A stretch of DNA of 64,000 nt from Brumimicrobium ulvae (GTDB taxonomy: Bacteria; Bacteroidota; Bacteroidia; Flavobacteriales_D; Crocinitomicaceae). A program made the translations under genes and the position numbers. The stretch's first letter is position 1. Each line of letters starts with the position of its first letter. The notes below the pieces were generated by a model that had not been told where the DNA came from, ran no database searches, and saw only the letters and a program-made list of their open reading frames with translations. The stretch is taken from assembly GCF_947504225.1 (NCBI RefSeq), contig NZ_CANNGT010000010.1, positions 1-64,000 on the forward strand, read 5' to 3'. Shown here piece after piece: positions 32,119-41,703 of the stretch.

Positions 32119-34410
32119 TTGAAACACAAGATTCTACTTTTTTTATTCATTTTAGGCTTATTCAGTCCTAAAAACACTTCCGCACAACGTGTAGGAGTTG
32201 TATTAAGTGGAGGTGGTGCAACAGGACTCGCACACATCGGTGTATTAAAAGCATTAGAAGAAGCGGAAATTCCAATTGCATACATTGCAGGAACAAGTGC
32301 TGGAGCATTAATTGGTGCTTTATATGCAGTGGGGTATTCTCCAGATGAAATAAAAGACTATATCTTATCGGACCATTTTAATAAAATGACCTCAGGGACA
32401 ATTACAAAAGAAGAACGCTTCCTGTTACGAGAAGCCGATGAGGATGCTTCCATGATTAATTTCAACTTTGCCAAAGACAGTATTTTCACTAAATCCCTCC
32501 CCACCAACTTCATGACTCCTTCCTATCTAGATTTTGAAACATTGAGATTAATCGGTCATACAGGAGCAGCAATGGATAAAGATTTTGACTCCTTATTTAT
32601 TCCTTTTCGTTGTGTTGCCGCGGACATCTACAAAAAAGAAAGTGTTATTTTTAGTAAAGGTGATTTGAACGCTGCAGTGCGTGCCTCGATGACCTATCCT
32701 TTTTACGTTAACCCTATTCGAATTGATGGAAAACTTTTCTTTGACGGAGGACTTTACAACAATTTCCCTGCAGATGTGCTTTACCATGAATTTCCCGTAG
32801 ACTATATTATTGGAAGTAACGTTTCCTTAAATGCTTCACCGCCAACAGAAGACGACATCATCAGTCAAATTACAACGATGTTCGTGCAGAAGACCAACTT
32901 TGATTTACCTTGTGCTTACGGAGTTATCATTGAACCCAAAAACGATATCGGAACATTTGAATTCACAAGGGCCGAAGAAGCCATTCAAAGTGGTTACGAC
33001 GCTGCTTTAATTTATCTCGACAGCATTCGTCCTTATGTACAAACCACCGCGAAAACCGAAGCGTTGGCAAAAAAAAGAAAAGCTTATCGCGCTCAAATCA
33101 AACCCATTCAAATCAATGAGCTATCGGTTGAATCTTATTCCAATAGCGATGTTTCTTTCATTAAAACACAATTCATGAAAGACTCGATTAAAGAACCTAT
33201 AGACATTGATGAATTACAAAAACGTTTTTACAGAGGATATGCAGCACCTCAAATCAAATATATCTACCCTACTCTAGAGAAAAACAGCGACACCACCTAT
33301 AAGTTAAAGTTGGATGTCACCAAACAAAAACCTTTTGCTTTAAGTATTGGAGGACATTTCTCTTCACGACCGGTAAACACTGCATACATCGGTTTGTCCT
33401 ACCTTGACTTAGGATTAGGTGCAGCAAAAATCCATGCGGAGACCTATTTTGGAAAGTTTTATGGCTCTACTAAAGTCAAATTAGACTTTGATTTGCCGTC
33501 CTATTTTCCATTGAGGGTCAGTCCTTATTTTGTATTAAACCGTTGGGATTACTTCAGGAGTTCTTCCACCTTTTTTGAGGACATCAAACCATCTTTTTTG
33601 TTGCAAAATGAAATGTATTATGGATTAAACATGGGAATACCTACTTCCAACAATGGAAAAGTAGCCCTAGACTTTAAAAAATTCACCAATAAAGACCAGT
33701 ATTATCAAACCTTAAATTATTCAGAAAGTGACACTGCAGACATCACCACTTTCAGTGGAGAATCGGCTTCCATCAATTATGAGTTGAATACACTAGACAG
33801 GAAACAATGGGCTTCAAAAGGGAGTTTGCTTAGAGCCAGTTTTCGCTATGTTCAAGGAAAAGAAAAAAGTATCTCTGGAAACACTCCTACTTCAGAATAT
33901 GATTTAAGAAGACAACACCGTTGGATTAGTCTTTCTCTTGAAGGAAGAAAATACTATGAAATGACCAAGTTTTTCAAAATTGGCTTCTATGGAAAAGCGG
34001 TAATGAACTCACAGTCTTTATTTTCTAACTATACAGCCTCTGTTTTGGCCATGACAGAGTTTTCTCCACTGCCCGACAGCCGCACCTTGTTCATGAGCGA
34101 ATACAGGGCCCCGCAATATATCGGAGGAGGTTTAAACCTAATTTTTAACTATGGTAAGTTTTTTGAATTTAGACTAGACCCCTATTTCTTTCAACCATTT
34201 AAACAAATTATTCGTTATGAGGATGAATCAGGATTCGGTTACTCAGATATATTGAAAGAAGGCTTGCCGATGGTAGGCGCTTCAATCATATTCCATTCGC
34301 CACTTGGCCCATTAAGGCTCTCTACGAATTATTTCCCTGACCAGGACAATCCTTTTGTCACACAATTAAGTTTTGGCTATATAATCTTTAACAATAGGTC
34401 AATTCGCTAG
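32119..34410 (+). CDS. Patatin-like phospholipase with C-terminal outer-membrane barrel
   Basis: About 763 aa with a TTG start at 32119, chosen because it gives a clean signal peptide (KHKILLFLFILGLFSPKNTSAQ) and lies 26 bases after the promoter. The patatin domain has SGGGATGLAHIGVL (oxyanion hole), AGTSAGALIGALY (nucleophile Ser) and FDGGLYNNFP (catalytic Asp). After a POTRA-like segment, residues 390-763 are alternating beta strands ending in F-G-Y-I-I-F-N-N, like Omp85-type barrels. It resembles a type Vd (PlpD-like) secretion protein, though a fixed outer-membrane lipase is equally possible. Confidence 0.85.
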   Translation: MKHKILLFLFILGLFSPKNTSAQRVGVVLSGGGATGLAHIGVLKALEEAEIPIAYIAGTSAGALIGALYAVGYSPDEIKDYILSDHFNKMTSGTITKEERFLLREADEDASMINFNFAKDSIFTKSLPTNFMTPSYLDFETLRLIGHTGAAMDKDFDSLFIPFRCVAADIYKKESVIFSKGDLNAAVRASMTYPFYVNPIRIDGKLFFDGGLYNNFPADVLYHEFPVDYIIGSNVSLNASPPTEDDIISQITTMFVQKTNFDLPCAYGVIIEPKNDIGTFEFTRAEEAIQSGYDAALIYLDSIRPYVQTTAKTEALAKKRKAYRAQIKPIQINELSVESYSNSDVSFIKTQFMKDSIKEPIDIDELQKRFYRGYAAPQIKYIYPTLEKNSDTTYKLKLDVTKQKPFALSIGGHFSSRPVNTAYIGLSYLDLGLGAAKIHAETYFGKFYGSTKVKLDFDLPSYFPLRVSPYFVLNRWDYFRSSSTFFEDIKPSFLLQNEMYYGLNMGIPTSNNGKVALDFKKFTNKDQYYQTLNYSESDTADITTFSGESASINYELNTLDRKQWASKGSLLRASFRYVQGKEKSISGNTPTSEYDLRRQHRWISLSLEGRKYYEMTKFFKIGFYGKAVMNSQSLFSNYTASVLAMTEFSPLPDSRTLFMSEYRAPQYIGGGLNLIFNYGKFFEFRLDPYFFQPFKQIIRYEDESGFGYSDILKEGLPMVGASIIFHSPLGPLRLSTNYFPDQDNPFVTQLSFGYIIFNNRSIR

Positions 34411-34440
34411 TTAAAAGCAGATTTTCTCCTTTTGAATTAT

Positions 34441-34448
34441 TACTTTTG
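34441..34448 (+). promoter_or_regulatory. Promoter -7 element TACTTTTG for def
   Basis: Exact TAnnTTTG match 16 bases before the ATG at 34465. An upstream in-frame ATG at 34432 lies before it and is excluded. Confidence 0.65.
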
Positions 34449-34464
34449 TACAAATTTTATTGAT

Positions 34465-35061
34465 ATGATATTACCCATTGTAGCATACGGTGATCCAGTT
34501 TTAAAAGTTGAAGGAGTTGAAATTGATAAAGACTATGAAGGTCTGAGTGAATTACTTGACAACATGTGGGAAACAATGTACAACGCAAGAGGTGTTGGAT
34601 TAGCAGCACCACAGATAGGAAAGTCAATTCGTCTATTTATCGTCGATGCTTCACCGTTTGCTGAAGATGATGAAGAGGGTGAACCAGATCCAAAAGCAGA
34701 AGGTCTTGAAAACTTCAAAAAGGTCTTCATCAACCCTATCATTGAAGAAGAAGAAGGTGAAGAATGGGCCTTCGAAGAAGGCTGTTTATCTATCCCCACT
34801 ATTCGAGAAGAGGTTTATCGTAAAGAAAAAATTACTATCACATATTTTGACGAGAATTTTAAATTTCACGAAGAAACTTACGATGGATATGCCGCACGAA
34901 TCATTCAACATGAATACGATCATATTGAGGGGGTTTTGTTTACAGACCACTTATCGATTTTAAAGAAACGTTTACTTACAAAAAAATTGACCAATATTTC
35001 GAAAGGAAATGTTGATGTTGATTACCGCATGAAATTCCCAGTAACTAAAAGAAAAAAATAA
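34465..35061 (+). CDS. def: Peptide deformylase
   Basis: 198 aa. It removes the formyl group from N-terminal Met of new proteins. All three motifs are present: GVGLAAPQIG, EEGCLSIP (metal Cys) and QHEYDHIEG (HExxH). Between motifs one and two is an acidic insert of about 20 residues (AEDDEEGEPDPKAEG) seen in several Bacteroidota enzymes. It is followed after two bases by a lipoprotein gene, so cotranscription is likely. Confidence 0.95.
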   Translation: MILPIVAYGDPVLKVEGVEIDKDYEGLSELLDNMWETMYNARGVGLAAPQIGKSIRLFIVDASPFAEDDEEGEPDPKAEGLENFKKVFINPIIEEEEGEEWAFEEGCLSIPTIREEVYRKEKITITYFDENFKFHEETYDGYAARIIQHEYDHIEGVLFTDHLSILKKRLLTKKLTNISKGNVDVDYRMKFPVTKRKK

Positions 35062-35063
35062 TA

Positions 35064-35657
35064 ATGAAAAAGTTAATTTTTGTTTTCGGTATTTTATTGA
35101 CCTTTACAGCTTGTACAGATCAAAATGCAGATACAGCTTCTAATGAAGCCCCTACTATTGAAGGTTTAAAAGCTTCAATTAAAGAAATGGACGACTCATT
35201 AAAGGTGCTTATGGATGAAGCTGTTAAATCTCCAGAATACAAGATGAATCGTGTAGCTTATCATGAAGCCATCAATAGAAATAAAGACTTTTACCATAAC
35301 TTTCCAGAAGATCCGTATGCAGAAACAGCTTTAGATAAAATCGCAGCGCTTTATCTACAACTCAATGTTGAAAGTGAATCTGTAAAATGGAGAGATACGC
35401 TTCTAACAAAGTATCCAAATACAAAGAATAAAATTGGATTGTTGGAACTACAAATGAATTACTATGATTTCAATGAGTACAATCCAGAAAAAATAAAACT
35501 CTATGCCAATCAATTATTGGCCATTGAGAACTTACCAGCAGAAAAGCGTGAACAATATGAATTCCGTTTAAAGCACATCGATAAGACATTTGAAGAACTT
35601 ATTGAGCTTCAACTGTCAGACGAAAACATGCTTGTTGAAACTGAAGAAGTAAAATAA
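35064..35657 (+). CDS. Lipoprotein with helical (TPR-like) repeats
   Basis: 197 aa. Lipobox in FVFGILLTFTACTDQ. The mature protein is all-helical, and PEDPYAETALDKIAALYLQLN with TLLTKYPNTKNKIGLLELQMNYYDF has the spacing of TPR pairs like those in BamD/YbgF-type envelope proteins. Directly downstream of def. The role is unknown; an envelope assembly function is only a guess. Confidence 0.6.
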   Translation: MKKLIFVFGILLTFTACTDQNADTASNEAPTIEGLKASIKEMDDSLKVLMDEAVKSPEYKMNRVAYHEAINRNKDFYHNFPEDPYAETALDKIAALYLQLNVESESVKWRDTLLTKYPNTKNKIGLLELQMNYYDFNEYNPEKIKLYANQLLAIENLPAEKREQYEFRLKHIDKTFEELIELQLSDENMLVETEEVK

Positions 35658-35703
35658 CTTGTTAAGGCTTTGTTAAAAAGCTATAAGTGAACACTAATCG
35701 TGT

Positions 35704-35711
35704 TATATTTG
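35704..35711 (+). promoter_or_regulatory. Promoter -7 element TATATTTG
   Basis: Exact TAnnTTTG match 24 bases before the ATG at 35736. Confidence 0.6.
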
Positions 35712-35735
35712 ATTCATAACTAAAATTAAAAACCA

Positions 35736-36185
35736 ATGAAAAAATTACTATTTACCCTAAGCTTATTATTTTCTGCCTTTATTGGTATGAATGGTTTATT
35801 TGCACAAGCAGCAGTTGAATCAGGAGCTAAAATTGAATTCGAAAAAGAAACACATGATTACGGTACTATCGACCAATATGCTGATGGTAACTGTGAATTT
35901 GTCTTTAAAAACACAGGGAATGAGCCTTTAGTTATTTCAAGCGCAAAAGGTTCTTGTGGTTGTACTGTTCCTTCTTGGCCAAGAGAACCAATCGCACCAG
36001 GAGAGTCTGCTTCAATTAAAGTTAAGTATGACACTAAGCGTGTTGGAATTATTGGAAAGAGCGTAACTTTACAGTCAAACGCAATTAACAGTCCTACAAA
36101 AACAATCCGTATCAAAGGAAATGTTGTTGCAAAACCACAAGGAGGAGCTCCTGTAAACAACAGCGGTGCACCAACTAGTAACTAG
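35736..36185 (+). CDS. DUF1573 secreted protein
   Basis: 149 aa. Signal peptide about 1-24 (LFSAFIGMNGLFAQA). The DUF1573 Ig-like fold is recognised by FEKETHDYGTIDQYADGNCE, FVFKNTGNEPLVISSAKGSC and GCTVPSWPREPIAPGES, ending KSVTLQSNA. The paired Cys near position 70 (SCGC) is characteristic. The C-terminal tail is P, G and N-rich. DUF1573 proteins are abundant and often highly expressed in Bacteroidota, with no assigned biochemical role. Nine bases separate it from a second DUF1573 gene. Confidence 0.85.
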   Translation: MKKLLFTLSLLFSAFIGMNGLFAQAAVESGAKIEFEKETHDYGTIDQYADGNCEFVFKNTGNEPLVISSAKGSCGCTVPSWPREPIAPGESASIKVKYDTKRVGIIGKSVTLQSNAINSPTKTIRIKGNVVAKPQGGAPVNNSGAPTSN

Positions 36186-36194
36186 GCACAAGAA

Positions 36195-36575
36195 ATGAAG
36201 AACGTTATCGTACTTCTTATAATGATAGTAAATTCCGCTATTGGGTTCGCCCAGTATGCGGAATTTAACTTTCTGAATAAAACCACACATAAGTGGAATA
36301 AAACAAATGAAGGAACTGTTCTGCAACACTACTTTGTTTTCGAAAACACTGGAGATACTCCACTGGTAATAAATGATGCACTCGTAAGTTGCAGTTGCAC
36401 GAAAGTCCAATTTCCAAACCATCCAATATTACCCCAACAAAAAGATTCAATTCTTGTTACTTTTGACAGCAACCAAAAATATTATATGCAAGACAGAATC
36501 ATTAAGTTAAAAGCAAATACCAAAAAAGATCAAGAGCTACGCATCAAGGTATTTGTAGTTCCTAAAGAGGACTGA
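36195..36575 (+). CDS. Second DUF1573 secreted protein
   Basis: 126 aa. Signal peptide MKNVIVLLIMIVNSAIGFAQ. It shows the same Ig-like pattern in a shorter form: FVFENTGDTPLVINDALVSC, then SCTKVQFPNHPILPQQKDSI. It is likely a tandem paralogue of the gene before it and in the same transcript. Confidence 0.8.
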   Translation: MKNVIVLLIMIVNSAIGFAQYAEFNFLNKTTHKWNKTNEGTVLQHYFVFENTGDTPLVINDALVSCSCTKVQFPNHPILPQQKDSILVTFDSNQKYYMQDRIIKLKANTKKDQELRIKVFVVPKED

Positions 36576-36632
36576 GCAAACATTGCTTAAAATCTTTTAA
36601 CAGAATATTCCGCTCAAATTCGAGCAATATCC

Positions 36633-36640
36633 TATCTTCG
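36633..36640 (+). promoter_or_regulatory. Near-consensus promoter -7 element TATCTTCG
   Basis: One mismatch from TAnnTTTG, 17 bases before the gldA start. Confidence 0.4.
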
Positions 36641-36657
36641 TACTATAAATCTTTACC

Positions 36658-37563
36658 ATGTCAATATCTGTAAAACATCTTACGAAATTCTATGGCGAAC
36701 AAGCCGCAGTAGACAACATCTCGTTTGAGGCTAAAAAAGGTGAAATCTTGGGATTTCTTGGTCCAAACGGAGCAGGTAAATCTACAACAATGAAAATCAT
36801 CACCAGTTTTATTCCTGCAACTGAAGGTGATGTAGAAGTATGTGGACTAGACATCAAGAAGCATTCTTTAGAGGTACGAAAAAAGATAGGTTATCTCCCC
36901 GAGCACAACCCCATTTATTTGGACATGTATGTGAAGGAATATTTGACTTTCGTGGGAAAGATTTATAAAATTCCAAACCTCAAAGAAAGGGTAAAAGAAG
37001 TGATTGAATTGGTAGGATTGCAAAAAGAACAACACAAAGTGACAGGGACACTTTCCAAAGGGTATCGTCAAAGGGTTGGACTGGCCCAAGCCATTATTCA
37101 CGACCCTGAAGTACTGATTTTAGATGAACCCACTTCTGGACTTGACCCTAATCAGTTAACGGAGATCCGTGAATTAATTAAAGAAATTGGTAAGGCCAAA
37201 ACAGTAATGCTTTCAACGCATATTATGCAAGAAGTTGAAGCGATTTGTGACAGGGTAATCATTATTAACAACGGAAAATTAGTAGCCAATGCGAAAGCAA
37301 GCGAACTGCAATCTGACGTGAAAAGTCAAGTCGTTTTTGTTGAATTTGATGCTGTAGTTTCAAGAAATCGTTTGGCAAAAATTCCTAATATCAGTCGTGT
37401 AGAAGCCATCAATGAAACCTCTTTTTTAATCAATTCCGACCAGTCGATAGACCTTAGAAAGACCATCGCTGGATATGCCAAAGATGAAAACTTATTGATC
37501 TTAACCATTCGTAAAGAGGAAAAATCATTGGAAGAAGTCTTTAAATCCTACACTACTAAATAA
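36658..37563 (+). CDS. gldA: Gliding-motility ABC transporter ATP-binding protein GldA
   Basis: 301 aa. ABC ATPase with LGPNGAGKSTTMK (Walker A), LSKGYRQRVGLAQA (signature), VLILDEPTSGLDP (Walker B) and STHIMQEVEAICD (H-loop). The start MSISVKHLTKFYG and the length match GldA, the cytoplasmic ATPase working with membrane subunits GldF and GldG. gldF and gldG are not adjacent here. The next gene starts six bases later. Confidence 0.85.
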   Translation: MSISVKHLTKFYGEQAAVDNISFEAKKGEILGFLGPNGAGKSTTMKIITSFIPATEGDVEVCGLDIKKHSLEVRKKIGYLPEHNPIYLDMYVKEYLTFVGKIYKIPNLKERVKEVIELVGLQKEQHKVTGTLSKGYRQRVGLAQAIIHDPEVLILDEPTSGLDPNQLTEIRELIKEIGKAKTVMLSTHIMQEVEAICDRVIIINNGKLVANAKASELQSDVKSQVVFVEFDAVVSRNRLAKIPNISRVEAINETSFLINSDQSIDLRKTIAGYAKDENLLILTIRKEEKSLEEVFKSYTTK

Positions 37564-37569
37564 ACACAT

Positions 37570-38445
37570 ATGAAAGTTGCTGGTTTTACCTTTGTAAGAA
37601 ATGCCATTAAATACGATTATCCTATAACAGAAGCAATTCAATCTATTTTGCCCATTTGCGATTTGCTTGTTGTCGCGGTCGGAGATTCTGAAGATGAAAC
37701 TCTAGCTTTAATTCAATCCATCGACAATCCAAAGATTAAAATTATTGAGACGGTTTGGGACGATTCATTACGTGAAGGTGGTAGAGTGTTGGCCGTTGAA
37801 ACAGATAAAGCGTTTAATGCCATTCCAGAAGATTATGACTGGGCATTTTACATCCAAGGGGACGAAGTGGTTCATGAAGCAGATTTACCTACCATTAAGG
37901 CAGCAATGGAGCAATACATAAACCAGTCTAATGTCGATGGTTTGTTATTCAAATACCGTCACTTTTTTGGTTCTTATGATTATGTTGGAAATTCATTGCG
38001 TTGGTATCCGCATGAAATTCGTGTCATTAAAAATAAAAAATCAATCTATTCTTTTCGCGACGCGCAAGGTTTCAGAAAGGATGATGACAAGAAGTTAAAC
38101 GTAATTCCCATAGATGCTTATATTCACCATTATGGTTGGGTTAAAGACCCGCGTGTAATGCAGGCTAAGCAAGAAACTTTCAATAAGTTATGGCATGACG
38201 ACGAATGGATGGATCAAAACATTGATAAGGTTGAAGAATTTGATTATTTCAAAAACATCGATTCTTTAGAAAAATACAAAGGTACACACCCAAAAGTCAT
38301 GAATGATCGTATCGAGCGCTTGAATTGGAAATTCAATTATGACATTACTTTTAACAAAACGCCATTAAAACAAAAAATTAAAATGGCCTTGGACAAAATT
38401 GGAATAAAAACAACCTATAGAAATTATACTACTGTCAGAAAGTAG
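37570..38445 (+). CDS. Family 2-like glycosyltransferase
   Basis: 291 aa. N-terminal KVAGFTFVRNAIKYDYPITE is like GT-A enzymes of family 2. A metal/sugar-binding acidic motif is seen in FYIQGDEVVHE. The C-terminal half is rich in aromatic and charged residues (HHYGWVKDPRVMQAKQETFN). No membrane helix, so it is a cytoplasmic enzyme acting on an envelope glycan or lipid. It is probably in one transcript with gldA. The acceptor is unknown. Confidence 0.7.
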   Translation: MKVAGFTFVRNAIKYDYPITEAIQSILPICDLLVVAVGDSEDETLALIQSIDNPKIKIIETVWDDSLREGGRVLAVETDKAFNAIPEDYDWAFYIQGDEVVHEADLPTIKAAMEQYINQSNVDGLLFKYRHFFGSYDYVGNSLRWYPHEIRVIKNKKSIYSFRDAQGFRKDDDKKLNVIPIDAYIHHYGWVKDPRVMQAKQETFNKLWHDDEWMDQNIDKVEEFDYFKNIDSLEKYKGTHPKVMNDRIERLNWKFNYDITFNKTPLKQKIKMALDKIGIKTTYRNYTTVRK

Positions 38446-38451
38446 TACTAA

Positions 38452-40074
38452 TTACAAAATAATTTTACGGCTTTTTTCCATTGCGTGCTGGGCAAAATCT
38501 TCTCCTACCGAAGTCTTATAGTCATAAATATAATCAACATTTAACTTTTCGAAGATCTCTTTTTCATCATCGTAATGGCAAATCGCTGCAATTTTAAATT
38601 GACGTTCCTTCATCTTATTTATTTGCTTCATAGAGTTGAAGTTGGAAGCATAATCACTCATGGCCAAAACCACAACATCAACCTTGTCCCAGTTCGATTC
38701 GTCCCAAAAGTCCCTGTCGGTGGAATCCCCCCAAACCACATTACACCCTTCTGCTTTTAGTGTTTTTACTTTATCTGCGTTATAATCAACACCAATTACA
38801 TCATCTGGAAAGCTGGCTTTCAAATGATAATATGCTGGCAACCCTATACTTCCCAGTCCAATGATAACGTACTTTGCTTCTCCACTTATTTGGGCCTGTT
38901 TATCAATATCTTTAGAGGTTCTATTCCACTTGGTTAGGGTATCCTTATATTTTTCGAATAATTCGTAAGAACGAGAGATAATAGGAGAAGACAATAAAAA
39001 AGAGAGACTCATGAAGATGGCTAAAGTAGTTAACCAATCGTTGTCGATCATTCCGTTTGAAACTGCTACTGCACCGACAATTAATCCAAATTCACTATAG
39101 TTAGACAAGTGCAATGAGGTCAAGAAATTGGTTCTGGCACGCAGTTCAAAGAAAGAGAATATACGAATAAATAAAAGTCCTTTGAACACGACAAAAACCA
39201 ACAAGCACAATGCAATAATGATATTAGACCAAGTCGGAACCCCTGACAAACCGATATTTATAAAGAAACCAATCAAGAAAAAGTCCTTATAGCTCAGCAT
39301 TCGATCTGAAAGCTCTTCATTTCTTGGGTGATTGACCAACAACATTCCGATAATTAAGGCCCCTAAATCATATTTTAAATCGACTAAATCGAATGCCAAA
39401 GCACCTGCAATCAATGGAGCGAAAAAACCAAAGACTGTAAGTAACTCACCATGACCTGATTTATTGAGCAATCTATCTAACAGCATCTTAACCACATACA
39501 AGTAAATAGGTAAAGCAAGCACCCAAATGGTCGGAAGAACGCTTTTTGAAACTGTTAAAAAAACCACTGCAAAAATATCTTGAACAACCAAAATACCAAT
39601 AGCGAATCGACCATGTCGGGAAGAAATTTCCCCTCTTTCTTCAAGTGATTTTACGATAAAGACCGTACTCGAAAAGCTCAAAGCAAAACCAATGGTCATC
39701 GCAGATTCTAAGGTCATGTCTGCCAAATAACGGACCCCTAAAAAGCTAACGCCAAATAATACACCTCCAATTGTAAGGGTAGTGATAATAATGTGAGAAG
39801 AAGCAGTAATCCAAATTTCTGGTTGTATCAGTTGCTTTATTTTGATTTTCAACCCAATAGTAAATAAGAGCAGGATAATTCCTAAGTCCGAAAGAGGTCC
39901 TAAAATTTGCTTTAGGTTTCCATCAGTAAGTCCAGACATTCCCAGAATAAATCCAGTCGCAAGAAAACCCAACAATGCAGGCAATCCAAGTCTCTTCATT
40001 AGCAATCCGCTTAAAAAAGCCATTGCCAACCAGATTGCATCAATGTATATTGCGTCTAAATCTATTGAAATCAT
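38452..40074 (-). CDS. Cation:proton antiporter with RCK (TrkA-N) domain, KefB type
   Basis: 540 aa. About 12 membrane helices of the CPA2 family (LLMKRLGLPALLGFLATGFI, IGFALSFSSTVFIVKSLEERGE). Then an NAD-binding RCK domain starts at YVIIGLGSIGLPAYYHL, with VIGVDYNADKVKTLKAEGC. The layout matches KefB/KefC/YbaL-like potassium or sodium/proton antiporters gated by nucleotide. No kefF/kefG-like flavoprotein partner is seen. Converges on the glycosyltransferase with six bases between stops. Confidence 0.87.
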   Translation of the reverse strand: MISIDLDAIYIDAIWLAMAFLSGLLMKRLGLPALLGFLATGFILGMSGLTDGNLKQILGPLSDLGIILLLFTIGLKIKIKQLIQPEIWITASSHIIITTLTIGGVLFGVSFLGVRYLADMTLESAMTIGFALSFSSTVFIVKSLEERGEISSRHGRFAIGILVVQDIFAVVFLTVSKSVLPTIWVLALPIYLYVVKMLLDRLLNKSGHGELLTVFGFFAPLIAGALAFDLVDLKYDLGALIIGMLLVNHPRNEELSDRMLSYKDFFLIGFFINIGLSGVPTWSNIIIALCLLVFVVFKGLLFIRIFSFFELRARTNFLTSLHLSNYSEFGLIVGAVAVSNGMIDNDWLTTLAIFMSLSFLLSSPIISRSYELFEKYKDTLTKWNRTSKDIDKQAQISGEAKYVIIGLGSIGLPAYYHLKASFPDDVIGVDYNADKVKTLKAEGCNVVWGDSTDRDFWDESNWDKVDVVVLAMSDYASNFNSMKQINKMKERQFKIAAICHYDDEKEIFEKLNVDYIYDYKTSVGEDFAQHAMEKSRKIIL

Positions 40075-40137
40075 GTATTCTATTCTTTTGCGCTATTTAA
40101 CTTTTATGTTTAAAGTGGCTTGAGTTTAAGCGCTTTG

Positions 40138-40145
40138 CAAAAATA
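40138..40145 (-). promoter_or_regulatory. Promoter -7 element TATTTTTG (minus strand)
   Basis: Minus-strand TAnnTTTG match about 64 bases before the antiporter start at 40074. Confidence 0.45.
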
Positions 40146-40173
40146 ACTTTTGTCTTTCAAAAAATAAGCTATT

Positions 40174-41589
40174 TTAAAAACGTTTTATCCATTTTTTAAA
40201 ATAAAAGTAAGGGATAAAACCACGCAGTAGCATCCACATAATAATTGCATACCAAACAATTTGTAGTCCTGGAGCAATCTGATGTCCAAGTAATAATACG
40301 GGTAAAAATCCGAAAAATGTCGAAATAAATAAGATATTTCTAAGGAATTTCGCTTTTCCCATTCCTTTAAAAACTCCATCCAGAGTAAAAGCAAGGGCAT
40401 TGATGGGCAAACACAAAGCAAACAAAGGCAACACAATTGGATACATGCCCCAAACCTGTTCATTCTTAATAATCAAGCCCATTACCTGGCCGTCGAAAAT
40501 CATTAACAATCCGGCCAACACAAAAGAAACCACCAAACTCAACAATAGATTTCTATTCAAGTTTCTTTGCATTGCTTCTTTGTTTTTGGCGCCTAAGAAC
40601 TTGCCCGCCAAAGCATTTGCTGAAGTTGCAAAAGCATCTAAGAAAAAGGCCGAGAACATCCATAAATTTAACATCACTGCATGGGTTGCTGCTTCTACTG
40701 TGCCATAAATATTTGCAAATTTATGGGTCAACATTAAGGCTAGGTTTAAGGTAATGGTCCTGAGTACTAAGTTTCCTGCAATGAGCAATAATCCAACAAA
40801 TTCAGGATTGATTTTTAGACTGTGAATTAATTTTATTTTAGATTTATACAACAAGAAATAAAGGGTCATTAAAAACATGACAATTTGCGCAATAAAACTT
40901 GCCCATGCTGCCCCTTCAACGCCCATCGGTTCAACCCAATTCCACCATCCTAAAACAAAAACAAAGTCCAATAAAATATTAATGCTTCCTCCTACGATGG
41001 AGATAACCATGGCCCACCAAGTATTTTGAACGCCTCTAAAAACACCAAATACAGAGAAGGTAATCAGCGTTAATGGAAAACCAAGAACACGAATATTAAA
41101 ATAGGCTGTGGCATCTTCCAAAACAGATCCTGTAGCAGAGAGCAAATGTTCAAACACCCAAGCCGAAGTAAAGAAAGTCGTCAACATAGCCAATACCCCC
41201 ACAATGGCATTAAAGTAAATCATTTGAGGAATAAGACTCGCCATCACACGCATTCTCATAGAGCCATAAGCTTGAGAAACAACAGCAGAAATAGCACTTT
41301 TCATTTGGGCAAAGATCCAAACCAACGCTGAGATCAGACTTCCCGCGATTCCAACCGCAGCAACTGCAGACAAATTTTCATGATGTCCCGAAAAACCATC
41401 TGTTCCAATATTTCCCACTACAGCCAAATCTGTCAAAGACAAAACAGGCTCAACTACTCCGCCCAACATTGCAGGTAAGGCTAGTTTCCAAATCGATCGA
41501 TATGTTGGCTCTTTTTGAATTCCTGTAGATTTTAAAATGCAAAGATATTCTTTTTTTGGGTTATGCCCGACTTTAACAGTCTTTCTCAT
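40174..41589 (-). CDS. MATE-family multidrug efflux transporter
   Basis: 471 aa as the longest frame, with 12 membrane helices. MATE signatures are LALPAMLGGVVEPVLSLTDL near the N-terminus, LIGFP-like VLGFPLTLITFSVFGVFRGV, and NILLDFVFVLGW. It exports cationic compounds using a sodium or proton gradient. The start is uncertain: a minus-strand TATCTTTG at 41547-41540 lies inside the frame, so translation probably starts later than 41589, yet no ATG lies between there and the first helix. Confidence 0.85.
   Translation of the reverse strand: MRKTVKVGHNPKKEYLCILKSTGIQKEPTYRSIWKLALPAMLGGVVEPVLSLTDLAVVGNIGTDGFSGHHENLSAVAAVGIAGSLISALVWIFAQMKSAISAVVSQAYGSMRMRVMASLIPQMIYFNAIVGVLAMLTTFFTSAWVFEHLLSATGSVLEDATAYFNIRVLGFPLTLITFSVFGVFRGVQNTWWAMVISIVGGSINILLDFVFVLGWWNWVEPMGVEGAAWASFIAQIVMFLMTLYFLLYKSKIKLIHSLKINPEFVGLLLIAGNLVLRTITLNLALMLTHKFANIYGTVEAATHAVMLNLWMFSAFFLDAFATSANALAGKFLGAKNKEAMQRNLNRNLLLSLVVSFVLAGLLMIFDGQVMGLIIKNEQVWGMYPIVLPLFALCLPINALAFTLDGVFKGMGKAKFLRNILFISTFFGFLPVLLLGHQIAPGLQIVWYAIIMWMLLRGFIPYFYFKKWIKRF
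41540..41547 (-). promoter_or_regulatory. Possible -7 element TATCTTTG inside the annotated MATE 5' end
   Basis: Exact TAnnTTTG match on the minus strand. If used, the first 15 or so codons of the longest MATE frame are untranslated and a rare start such as ATT would be needed. Confidence 0.35.
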
Positions 41590-41703
41590 TTGATGAAAAA
41601 GCTTAAACTAAACCAAGAATCTAAATATCCTTTTTGAATTTTAGCTTCCAAAATGAATCCTACAGAAATATGATTAATTTAGCCCTTTCTAAAAAAGAGA
41701 TCA

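Noticed and set aside
36075-36450. Cys-rich minus-strand ORFs opposite the DUF1573 genes
   Set aside because: They are antisense to two clear secreted-protein genes and have no start signals.
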